DNA from: Clostridia bacterium
GTDB taxonomy: Bacteria > Bacillota > Clostridia > Oscillospirales > Acutalibacteraceae
Assembly: GCA_017430145.1 (NCBI GenBank)
Contig: JAFRNP010000125.1
Coordinates: 1 to 34,293, forward strand
Direction of reading: 5' to 3'
Length of the DNA stretch: 34,293 nucleotides
In this document: piece after piece, positions 22,971 to 33,398 of the stretch
Position numbering within the stretch: the first letter of the stretch is position 1
How the letters are laid out: each line of letters starts with the position of its first letter
The notes under the pieces: model-generated
Seen by the model: the letters and a program-made list of their open reading frames with translations, nothing else
The model's database searches: none
Told to the model about the DNA's origin: nothing
Translations under genes and position numbers: made by a program

Positions 22971-24070
22971 AGCTGAACACCCTCCTTTACGCGTACGATG
23001 ACCGGTTCGCCGCCGGCAGGCGCCCAAATGTTTTCCGCGTCGGGCTCCAAAATCCGGATCGCCGCCTCTTCGCTGGCAATGAACACGCGATCGTCCTTTT
23101 CACCCACCACCATCGAGCGCAGCTTCAGGCGGTCGTTGAGCGCCATGAGCCCGCCGGTAAAGCCCAGCACGATGGAAAACGGGCCCGTGACCAACAGGCT
23201 CGGGAACAGCGTGCGCAGATAGATATGCTTTTCTTTATCCAGTAAATCGGTTTTGTTTTCGATCGTGCTCCAGAAAGGCGCAGCCACCACGCTCGCCGCC
23301 TCCCCGGGGGTCAGCCCCTGCCGCCGGATCAGATGGTCCATGATATAGGTGATTACCTCCGTATCCGTCTGCAGCGTGCACCGGTATCCGAACATCTCGA
23401 TAAAGCGGCGGTTGGCGTCGTAAGAGGAGATCTCGCCGTTATGCACAACGCTCCAGTCCAGCAGCACGAAGGGATGCGCCCCGCCCCACCAGCCGGGCGT
23501 GTTGGTGGGGTACCTGCCGTGCGCCGTCCAGCAATACCCCGCGTATTCCTCCAGCCGGTAGTACCGCCCCACGTCCTCCGGGAAGCCCACCGCCTTGAAC
23601 GCGCCCATGTTTTTGCCGCTGGAAAAGACGTACGCGCCCGGTATCGTCGTATTGATCTTCATCACGGTCCTCACGACGTATTCCTTTTCGTCAAGCTGCA
23701 GCTCCGACAGTACGGACTTCAGCGGCGCCACGAAATACCGCCAGCAGATCGGCTCGTCGGTGATCTGCGGGATCTTGCGCGTGGGGATGTGCTCCGATTT
23801 ATAGATCTCAAAGCCCTCTTTGAGCATGGCTTCACAGGTTTTACGCGTATCACGGCTGTCAAAAAACAGGTGCAGCGCGTAAAAATCCCTGTATTCGGGA
23901 TAGATCCCGTATGCGGCAAAGCCGCCGCCGAGCCCGTTGGACCGGTCGTGCATGGGACGCATGGCGTTTACGATCCCTTCTCCGGACATCCGCTCGCCGC
24001 TTCTGGAGATCACCGCCGCGATCGCGCAGCCGGCGGGAATACGGACCTGCCCCTCCATCGGTTTCATCAT
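22967..24070 (-). CDS. Glutamate synthase class-II glutamine amidotransferase subunit
   Basis: A 367-residue stand-alone amidotransferase (GATase II) that releases ammonia from glutamine for the FMN subunit. Core motifs are AHGRYPTNTPGWWGGAHPF, VVHNGEISSYD and the likely nucleophile Cys15 in IPAGCAIAAV. The Cys is preceded by 14 residues, which implies removal of a propeptide or a different N-terminal arrangement from the usual Met-Cys start. The start is placed at ATG 24070 with AAGGGA upstream; an in-frame ATG (24097) further up lacks a ribosome site. It is the first gene of the operon, about 90 nt after the predicted transcription start and downstream of a terminator-like hairpin. Confidence 0.9.
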   Translation of the reverse strand: MMKPMEGQVRIPAGCAIAAVISRSGERMSGEGIVNAMRPMHDRSNGLGGGFAAYGIYPEYRDFYALHLFFDSRDTRKTCEAMLKEGFEIYKSEHIPTRKIPQITDEPICWRYFVAPLKSVLSELQLDEKEYVVRTVMKINTTIPGAYVFSSGKNMGAFKAVGFPEDVGRYYRLEEYAGYCWTAHGRYPTNTPGWWGGAHPFVLLDWSVVHNGEISSYDANRRFIEMFGYRCTLQTDTEVITYIMDHLIRRQGLTPGEAASVVAAPFWSTIENKTDLLDKEKHIYLRTLFPSLLVTGPFSIVLGFTGGLMALNDRLKLRSMVVGEKDDRVFIASEEAAIRILEPDAENIWAPAGGEPVIVRVKEGVQL

Positions 24071-24096
24071 CGGTTCCCTTCTTTCATTCAGAAACA

Positions 24097-24158
24097 TAAA
24101 AAAGAAAAAGCGCTCATTTTCAGCGGATACGCCTCCGCAAAAAATGAACGCCTTTGCT
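24097..24158 (-). promoter_or_regulatory. Attenuator hairpin in the glutamate synthase operon leader
   Basis: On the minus strand, AAAGGCGTTCATTTT (24155-24141) pairs with AAAATGAGCGCTTT (24120 downwards), a stem of about 15 bp with two G-U pairs, around an inner hairpin GCGGA-ggcgta-TCCGC. A T-rich run (TTTTTCTTTTTTT, to about 24098) follows. The structure begins only a few nt after the predicted start of transcription and lies before the first gene, so it should stop transcription unless prevented. Its 5' arm AGCAAAGGCGT (24158-24148) recurs in the divergent gdhA leader. Confidence 0.75.
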
Positions 24159-24168
24159 CATTACCTGC

Positions 24169-24197
24169 ATTATACGCCTGTTTTGCGCCTGCGTCAA
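24169..24197 (-). promoter_or_regulatory. sigma-A promoter of the glutamate synthase operon
   Basis: Minus strand: TTGACG (24197-24192), 17-nt spacer, TATAAT (24174-24169). Confidence 0.85.
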
Positions 24198-24302
24198 GAG
24201 AGAATACCCGATAATACACGGAGCGTCCGACAAAAAACGACGGAAGCAAGCCGTTTTTTTTGGTTAATTTGTGAAATTTTTATCAAACTCAGAAAAAAGG
24301 AA
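24198..24302. other. Core of divergent intergenic region
   Basis: About 100 nt between the two divergent promoters. It is AT-rich towards the plus-strand promoter and holds a weak hairpin ACGG (near 24230)-CCGT followed by a run of eight T (near 24253). No ORF or recognised operator is seen. Confidence 0.4.
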
Positions 24303-24330
24303 TTGACAATTCCCGTACAGAGGGTATAAT
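24303..24330 (+). promoter_or_regulatory. sigma-A promoter of the gdhA-glnN-amt-asnB-dap operon
   Basis: TTGACA (24303-24308) and TATAAT (24325-24330), both perfect, with a 16-nt spacer. Confidence 0.88.
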
Positions 24331-24342
24331 GGAAGTCGGAAA

Positions 24343-24386
24343 GGCAATGGGGTCTTTGAGCGTTTCGGCTCGAAGACCCTTTTCGT
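24343..24386 (+). promoter_or_regulatory. First attenuator (terminator-like hairpin) in the gdhA leader
   Basis: GGGTCTT-t-GAGC (24350-24361), loop GTTTCG, GCTC-g-AAGACCC (24368-24379), then TTTTCGTTT. It lies just after the predicted start of transcription and about 100 nt before gdhA. The 5' arm with its preceding bases reads GGCAATGGGGTCTT (24343-24356), matching the second attenuator arm at 12 of 14 positions. Confidence 0.75.
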
Positions 24387-24419
24387 TTCCCGGAAGATTA
24401 AAAAATTTATACATTATAA

Positions 24420-24480
24420 GGCAAAGGCGTCTTGTTCTCCGGCGGTTCCCCAACCGCCGGGCAAGGCGCTTTTTTGCTTT
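24420..24480 (+). promoter_or_regulatory. Second attenuator (terminator-like hairpin) in the gdhA leader
   Basis: Inner stem CCGGCGGTT (24439-24447) cccc AACCGCCGG (24452-24460), outer stem AAAGGCGTCTTG (24423-24434) with CAAGGCGCTTTT (24462-24473, three G-U pairs), followed by TTTTTTGCTTTT. It ends only about 5 nt before the gdhA ribosome site, so gdhA expression requires read-through. The 5' arm GGCAAAGGCGTCTT (24420-24433) is the recurring sequence. Confidence 0.8.
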
Positions 24481-24483
24481 TAA

Positions 24484-25833
<1,350 letters not shown>

Positions 25834-25845
25834 GGAGGAAGAAAC

Positions 25846-27936
<2,091 letters not shown>

Positions 27937-27981
27937 CAGAAAAGAGAAAAAACAGTCTGCAAACGAAGGAGTTGAACAAAA

Positions 27982-29736
27982 ATGGCAGCAGAACAACTGA
28001 CAAGCCTGATCGACGGCGCCGTAACGAAAGAAGTTTTCGGCGTATGGTTTCTGATCGGCGCGGCGCTCGTGTTTTTGATGCAGGCAGGCTTCGCCATGGT
28101 GGAGACCGGCTTTACGAGGGCGAAAAACGCGGGCAATATCATTATGAAAAACCTGATGGATTTCTGCATCGGTACCGTCGTGTTCGTGCTTCTGGGCTTT
28201 GGGCTGATGATGTCGGAGGACTACGTGCTGGGGCTGTTCGGGGTCCCGAACCTGTCCATCCTCACCGATTTCGGCTCGTTTCTTGAAAGCGGCAGCGCCC
28301 CTTCGTTCGTGTTCAACCTTGTGTTCTGCGCCACCGCCGCCACCATCGTGTCGGGCGCCATGGCGGAGCGCACGAGGTTTTTGTCCTACTGTATCTATTC
28401 GGGCGTGATCTCGCTGTTCGTCTACCCGGTGGAGGCCGGCTGGGTCTGGAACCCGCAGGGGTGGCTCGCGCAGCTCGGCTTCCATGATTTTGCCGGCAGC
28501 GCGGCGATCCATTCCGTGGGCGGGATCACCGCCCTGATCGGGGCGATCATGGTGGGCCCGAGGCTCGGGAAATACGCAAAGGACGCCGCCGGCAAGGTAA
28601 ATAAGGTCAACGCGATCCCGGGGCATTCCATCACCCTCGGCGCGCTGGGCTGCTTCATTTTGTGGTTCGGCTGGTACGGCTTCAACGGCGCGGCCGCCTG
28701 GGACGGCAATTCGCTCGCTTCCATTTTTGTCACGACCACCGTCGCCCCCGCCGTCGCCACCTGCGCGACCATGATCTTCACCTGGATCAAAAACGGCAAG
28801 CCCGACGTTTCCATGTGCCTGAACGGTTCTTTGGCGGGGCTTGTGGGCGTTACCGCAGGATGCGACGCGGTGGACGCGTTCGGCGCCGCCGTGATCGGGA
28901 CCGTCTCCGGTATACTGGTCGTGGCGGCCGTGGAGGTCCTGGACCTGAAATGCCACATTGACGACCCGGTCGGCGCAGTGGGCGTGCATTTTGCAAACGG
29001 CGTATGGGGCACGCTTGCCGTGGGGCTTCTGGCGAACCCCAAAGCCCCGGCGGGGCTCAGCGGCCTGTTCTATACGGGGAATGCGCGTCTCTTCGGCGTA
29101 CAGGCGCTTGGGATCCTTGCGATCCTCGGCTGGACGGCGGCGACCATGACGCTGACCTTCTTTGCCATCAAAAAGACGGTCGGGCTGCGCGCGTCGGCTC
29201 AAGAGGAGATCCGCGGGCTTGACAAGACCGAACACGGCCTTCCGAGCGCGTACGCGGACTTCGTGCCCGCAGTCGAGAACCTGGATTACGGTTACCCGCA
29301 GGCAGTGGCGGTCGCCGGCGACGTGCCCGTTACCGAAGCGGTCCCGGTCAGAAAAGCGCCGGTCTTTTCAGACGATTCCCCCAAATTCACAAAGGTGGAG
29401 ATCGTTTGCCGCGAATCCCGCTTGGAGCCGCTGAAATCGGCGATGATGGACCTCGGCATCACGGGCATGACGGTCTCGCACGTGCTCGGCTGCGGCGTAC
29501 AGCAGGGCAAACCCGAATACTACCGCGGCGTCCAGGTGGAGGCGAGCCTTTTGCCGAAGGTGCAGGTCGATATCGTCGTCAGCAAGGTGCCGGTGCGCAG
29601 CGTGATCGAAGCTGCAAAGCGTGTGCTTTACACCGGGCATATCGGCGACGGCAAGATCTTTGTATATGACGTAGAAAACGTGGTCAAGGTCCGCACCGGC
29701 GAGGAAGGCTACGACGCGCTGCAGGACGTGGAATAA
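27982..29736 (+). CDS. amt: Ammonium transporter fused to a P-II signalling domain
   Basis: Residues 1 to about 405 are an 11-helix Amt/MEP/Rh ammonium channel with the two pore histidines in IHSVGG and VHFANGVWG and the usual GFAMVETGFTR and NPQGWLAQLGFHDFAGS stretches. After a linker (about 406-467) residues 468-578 form a GlnB/GlnK-type P-II domain: VEIVCRESRLEPLKSAM, GCGVQQGKPEYYRG (T-loop, Tyr514 at the place of the modifiable Tyr51), LPKVQVDIVV and GHIGDGKIFVYDVENVVKVRTGEEG. Normally GlnK is a separate protein that blocks AmtB when nitrogen is plentiful; here sensor and channel are one 584-residue chain, so gating should be intramolecular. GAAGGAG lies 7 nt before ATG 27982. No separate glnK or glnD is in the window. 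Confidence 0.95.
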   Translation: MAAEQLTSLIDGAVTKEVFGVWFLIGAALVFLMQAGFAMVETGFTRAKNAGNIIMKNLMDFCIGTVVFVLLGFGLMMSEDYVLGLFGVPNLSILTDFGSFLESGSAPSFVFNLVFCATAATIVSGAMAERTRFLSYCIYSGVISLFVYPVEAGWVWNPQGWLAQLGFHDFAGSAAIHSVGGITALIGAIMVGPRLGKYAKDAAGKVNKVNAIPGHSITLGALGCFILWFGWYGFNGAAAWDGNSLASIFVTTTVAPAVATCATMIFTWIKNGKPDVSMCLNGSLAGLVGVTAGCDAVDAFGAAVIGTVSGILVVAAVEVLDLKCHIDDPVGAVGVHFANGVWGTLAVGLLANPKAPAGLSGLFYTGNARLFGVQALGILAILGWTAATMTLTFFAIKKTVGLRASAQEEIRGLDKTEHGLPSAYADFVPAVENLDYGYPQAVAVAGDVPVTEAVPVRKAPVFSDDSPKFTKVEIVCRESRLEPLKSAMMDLGITGMTVSHVLGCGVQQGKPEYYRGVQVEASLLPKVQVDIVVSKVPVRSVIEAAKRVLYTGHIGDGKIFVYDVENVVKVRTGEEGYDALQDVE

Positions 29737-29748
29737 AAAGGAGAAACT

Positions 29749-31332
29749 ATGTGTTCGATTATAGGCTATTGCGGCCCGCACTGGGAGAGCGAAGCGTTTT
29801 ATAAGGGCTTTGGCGAAACGAAATCCCGCGGGCCGGACGACACCCGGATCGTAGACACCGGAAACGGCGCGCTGGGGTTCCACCGGCTGTCGATCATGGG
29901 GCTGCACCCCGAGGGCATGCAGCCGTTCTGGCTGGGCGGCGACTGGTGCGTATGCAACGGCGAGATCTACGGTTTTGAGGCGATACGCGAAGAGCTGAAA
30001 ACAAAGGGGTACTGCTTTGAAAGTGACTCCGACTGCGAGGTGCTGCTCCCCCTGTGGCGCGAGCACAGGACGGATATGTTCCGGATGCTGGACGCGGAAT
30101 TTGCCTGTGTGATCTACGACGGCAAATCCGGCTCCTATATCGCAGCCAGAGATCCCATCGGCATCCGGCCGCTGTATTACGGCTACGACAAAAACGGTGC
30201 GATCATTTTTGCCAGCGAGCCGAAAAACCTGATCCCGCTCGCCGATCGGATCCTGCCGTTCCCGCCGGGGCACTACTGGAAGGACGGGAGCTTTATCTGC
30301 TATAACGATATCGCAGGCGATAAAGACGTGTGCACAGACGGCCTTGAGGACGCCTGCAGGCACATCCGCGAAAAGCTGATCGCGGGCGTTAAAAAACGTC
30401 TTGTGGCGGACGCAAAGGTCGGTTTCCTGCTTTCTGGCGGGCTTGATTCCTCGCTTGTGTGCGCCATCGCCGCAAGGGAGAGCAAGGAACCCATCAAAAC
30501 CTTTGCCATCGGCATGGAAAAGGACGCCATCGACCTGAAATACGCCCGTCAGGTCGCCGATTTCATCGGCAGCGACCACACCGAGGTCTTTATGACGCCC
30601 GACGACGTCATCTCCTCGCTTGAAACGGTCATCAAGGCGCTCGGGACCTTCGATATCACCACCGTGCGCGCCAGCATGGGCATGTATCTGGTGTGCAAGG
30701 CGATCCACGAAACGACGGATATCCGCGTGCTGCTGACGGGCGAGATCTCCGACGAGCTGTTCGGGTACAAATACACCGACTTTGCCCCGTCGGCCGAGGC
30801 GTTCCAGAAGGAAGCACAAAAACGCATCCGGGAGCTGCACATGTACGACGTCCTGCGCGCGGACCGGTGCATCTCCGTGAACTCTTTGGAGGCGCGGGTC
30901 CCCTTCGGCGACCTTGATTTTGTCGAATACGTCATGGCGCTGGACCCCGAAATGAAACTGAACAAATATAACAAAGGCAAATACCTTTTGCGACACGCCT
31001 TCGAGGGGCTGGGATACCTGCCGGACGAGATCCTTTGGCGCGAAAAAGCGGCGTTTTCGGACGCGGTGGGCCACTCCATGGTGGACGACCTGAAGGAATA
31101 CGCCGAAACGCGGTATACGGACGCGGAATTTGAAGAGCGGCGCAAAAAATATACCCACGCGGCGCCCTTTACGAAGGAATCCCTGCTGTACCGGGAGATC
31201 TTTGAACAGTATTATCCCGGGCAGGCGGAAATGATCGCGGATTTCTGGATGCCGAACAAGGACTGGGAAGGCTGCGACGTCAACGACCCCTCCGCGCGGG
31301 TGCTGGCGAACTACGGCGACAGCGGAAAGTAA
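29749..31332 (+). CDS. asnB: Asparagine synthetase (glutamine-hydrolysing)
   Basis: The 527-residue enzyme transfers amide nitrogen from glutamine to aspartate using ATP. The N-terminal amidotransferase starts Met-Cys (Cys2 nucleophile, MCSIIGYCG) with SRGPDDT, LGFHRLSI and VCNGEIYGF; the synthetase half has the PP-loop LLSGGLDSSLV, LLTGEISDELFGY and SLEARVPFGD. Length is normal for AsnB. AAAGGAG precedes ATG 29749, 12 nt after the Amt-PII gene. Its place in this operon couples ammonium uptake and glutamine supply to asparagine formation. Confidence 0.96.
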   Translation: MCSIIGYCGPHWESEAFYKGFGETKSRGPDDTRIVDTGNGALGFHRLSIMGLHPEGMQPFWLGGDWCVCNGEIYGFEAIREELKTKGYCFESDSDCEVLLPLWREHRTDMFRMLDAEFACVIYDGKSGSYIAARDPIGIRPLYYGYDKNGAIIFASEPKNLIPLADRILPFPPGHYWKDGSFICYNDIAGDKDVCTDGLEDACRHIREKLIAGVKKRLVADAKVGFLLSGGLDSSLVCAIAARESKEPIKTFAIGMEKDAIDLKYARQVADFIGSDHTEVFMTPDDVISSLETVIKALGTFDITTVRASMGMYLVCKAIHETTDIRVLLTGEISDELFGYKYTDFAPSAEAFQKEAQKRIRELHMYDVLRADRCISVNSLEARVPFGDLDFVEYVMALDPEMKLNKYNKGKYLLRHAFEGLGYLPDEILWREKAAFSDAVGHSMVDDLKEYAETRYTDAEFEERRKKYTHAAPFTKESLLYREIFEQYYPGQAEMIADFWMPNKDWEGCDVNDPSARVLANYGDSGK

Positions 31333-31349
31333 ATGAGGAGGAAGCACAG

Positions 31350-32141
31350 ATGCATTTTACGAAGATGCACGGACTCGGCAACGATTATTTATATGTTTAC
31401 GGCGCGGTCCCGGACGACGTGGCGGCGCTGTCACAGAAACTGTCGGACCGGCATTTCGGCGCCGGCGCAGACGGGATGATCTTTATCTCCCCTTCCGAGA
31501 TCGCCGATTTCCGCATGCGTATCTTCAACGCCGACGGCAGCGAAGCCATGATGTGCGGCAACGGGATCCGGTGCGTGGGCAAATACGTCTACGACAAGGG
31601 CTATACGGACAAAACCTATCTCAAGATCGAAACGCTGTCCGGGATCAGGATTTTGCACCTGCAGCTCTCCGGCGGCAAGGTCACGGGCGCGTCGGTGATG
31701 ATGGGGACCGCCCGTACGGAGCCCCCGCGGACGCTGACGGCGCTTGGCAGAACGGTCGAATACGTCCCGGTCTCGGTGGGCAACCCCCACGCGGTGATCT
31801 TTACCGACGACGTGAGCGCCGTGCCGCTGGAGACGCTGGGCCCCGCCATCGAGCACCACCCCGATTTTCCGGACGGCGTGAACGTGGAATTCGTGCAGGC
31901 CCTGTCGGGCGCCGAGCTGCGTATGCGGGTCTGGGAGCGCGGCAGCGGCGTCACCATGGCGTGCGGCACGGGCTCCTGCGCCTCGGTCGCGGCGGCGGTC
32001 CGGAAAAAGATCTGCAAGCCCGGCGCTCCCGTCAGCGTCCAGCTGGACGGCGGGACGCTTGAGATCATGGTCACCCCGGACGGGGCCGTGACCATGACCG
32101 GCCCGGCCCAGATCGTGTACGAGGGGGAAACCGTGATATGA
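31350..32141 (+). CDS. dapF: Diaminopimelate epimerase
   Basis: Converts LL- to meso-diaminopimelate for lysine and peptidoglycan. The 263-residue product has both catalytic cysteines: Cys69 in EAMMCGNGIRC and Cys205 in VTMACGTGSCAS, plus the N-terminal KMHGLGNDY and VGNPHAVIF motifs. TGAGGAGG lies upstream of ATG 31350. Its stop overlaps the dapL start by 4 nt (ATGA at 32138-32141). Confidence 0.97.
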   Translation: MHFTKMHGLGNDYLYVYGAVPDDVAALSQKLSDRHFGAGADGMIFISPSEIADFRMRIFNADGSEAMMCGNGIRCVGKYVYDKGYTDKTYLKIETLSGIRILHLQLSGGKVTGASVMMGTARTEPPRTLTALGRTVEYVPVSVGNPHAVIFTDDVSAVPLETLGPAIEHHPDFPDGVNVEFVQALSGAELRMRVWERGSGVTMACGTGSCASVAAAVRKKICKPGAPVSVQLDGGTLEIMVTPDGAVTMTGPAQIVYEGETVI

Positions 32142-33322
32142 TGAAACCGAACGTCAATTACGCGGCGCTGAAGGATTCTTACCTGTTTGCCGGGATCGCG
32201 AAAAAAACGCAGGCGTATCTGGAAGAAAACCCCGGCAAGCGGCTGTACCGCATGGGCATCGGGGACGTTTCGCTCCCGCTGTGCCCGGCGGTGATCGACG
32301 CGCTGCATAAAGCCGTTGACGAGCAGGCCAAGGCCGAGACCTTCCACGGCTACATGCCGGAATGCGGCGCGCCGTTTTTAAGGGAAGCGATCGCAAAGCA
32401 CTACGCCGAAAGGAACGTCCGCCTGCAGCCGGACGAGGTGTTCGTCTCCTCGGGCGCCAGCGACGAGCTGGGGGATATTCTGGACCTGTTCGACAAAAAA
32501 AACGCCGCGCTCGTGCTGGAACCCGCCTACCCCGCCTATGTGGACGCAAGCGTCATAGCGGGAAGGCAGATCTTCCATCTGCCCGCAGGGCGCGAAAACG
32601 GCTTTCTGCCGTCCCCCGAAAACCTGCCGGCGGCGGATCTGATCTATATCTGCTCCCCCAACAGCCCCACCGGCGCCGTGTATACAAAGGCGGGGCTGCA
32701 GGCGTGGGTGGACCATGCGAACGCGACCGGCGCCGTGATCCTGTTTGACGCCGCGTATGAGGCTTATATCGAAGATCCGGCGCTCCCCCACAGCATTTTT
32801 GAACTGGATGGCGCAAAAACCTGCGCCATCGAGATCTGCTCCCTTTCCAAAACCGCGGGCTTTACCGGCACCCGCCTCGGGTATACGGTCGTGCCACAGG
32901 CACTGGAACGCGAGGGGATGTCCCTGAACGCCATGTGGGTGCGTAACCGCACCACGAAGACCAACGGCGTCTCGTATCTTTTGCAGCGCGGCGGCGCGGC
33001 GGTGTTCACCCCCGAGGGGCAGGCGCAGGTAAAAAGCCAGATCGCCGTATACAAGCGCAACGCGAAGGTACTGACCGACGCGCTGGACGACTGCGGGATC
33101 TGGTACACGGGCGGCAAAAACGCCCCGTATATCTGGCTGAACTGCCCGAACGGCATGGGCAGCTGGGAATTCTTTGACTATCTGCTGCATGAGATCCGGG
33201 TGGTGGGCACCCCGGGCGAAGGCTTCGGCAAGTGCGGCGAGGGCTTTTTCCGGTTCTCCACCTTTGCAAGCCCCGAAGATACGGTCGAGGCGGCAAACAG
33301 ACTGCGAAAGCTGCTGAAATAA
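32138..33322 (+). CDS. dapL: LL-diaminopimelate aminotransferase
   Basis: A 394-residue fold-type I PLP aminotransferase that makes LL-diaminopimelate directly from tetrahydrodipicolinate with glutamate as amino donor, bypassing the succinylase or acetylase routes. Typical sequence: YRMGIGDVSLPL, GYMPECGAPFLREAIA, SSGASDELGDILDLF, ICSPNSPTGAVY, and the PLP lysine Lys238 in CSLSKTAGFTGTRLGY. The start ATG 32138 overlaps the dapF stop by 4 nt (translational coupling). It ends the nitrogen operon; the use of glutamate as donor links it to the upstream GDH/GOGAT genes. Confidence 0.96.
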   Translation: MMKPNVNYAALKDSYLFAGIAKKTQAYLEENPGKRLYRMGIGDVSLPLCPAVIDALHKAVDEQAKAETFHGYMPECGAPFLREAIAKHYAERNVRLQPDEVFVSSGASDELGDILDLFDKKNAALVLEPAYPAYVDASVIAGRQIFHLPAGRENGFLPSPENLPAADLIYICSPNSPTGAVYTKAGLQAWVDHANATGAVILFDAAYEAYIEDPALPHSIFELDGAKTCAIEICSLSKTAGFTGTRLGYTVVPQALEREGMSLNAMWVRNRTTKTNGVSYLLQRGGAAVFTPEGQAQVKSQIAVYKRNAKVLTDALDDCGIWYTGGKNAPYIWLNCPNGMGSWEFFDYLLHEIRVVGTPGEGFGKCGEGFFRFSTFASPEDTVEAANRLRKLLK

Positions 33323-33342
33323 AACGAAAGATCCTGTCATAC

Positions 33343-33384
33343 AGAGAAAAGCCGGAACGCGCACGTTCCGGCTTTTCTCTTTTT
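33343..33384 (+). terminator. Intrinsic terminator of the gdhA-dapL operon
   Basis: A perfect 17-bp stem, AGAGAAAAGCCGGAACG (33343-33359) with its complement (33364-33380), loop CGCA, then TTTT. It lies between convergent genes; the minus-strand side lacks a T-run. Confidence 0.95.
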
Positions 33385-33398
33385 GAGGGTATTATCTG

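Noticed and set aside
24343-24480. Known glutamine riboswitch (glnA RNA or downstream-peptide motif)
   Set aside because: The conserved core of those RNAs, known mainly from cyanobacteria and marine phages, was not found; the hairpins look like intrinsic terminators.
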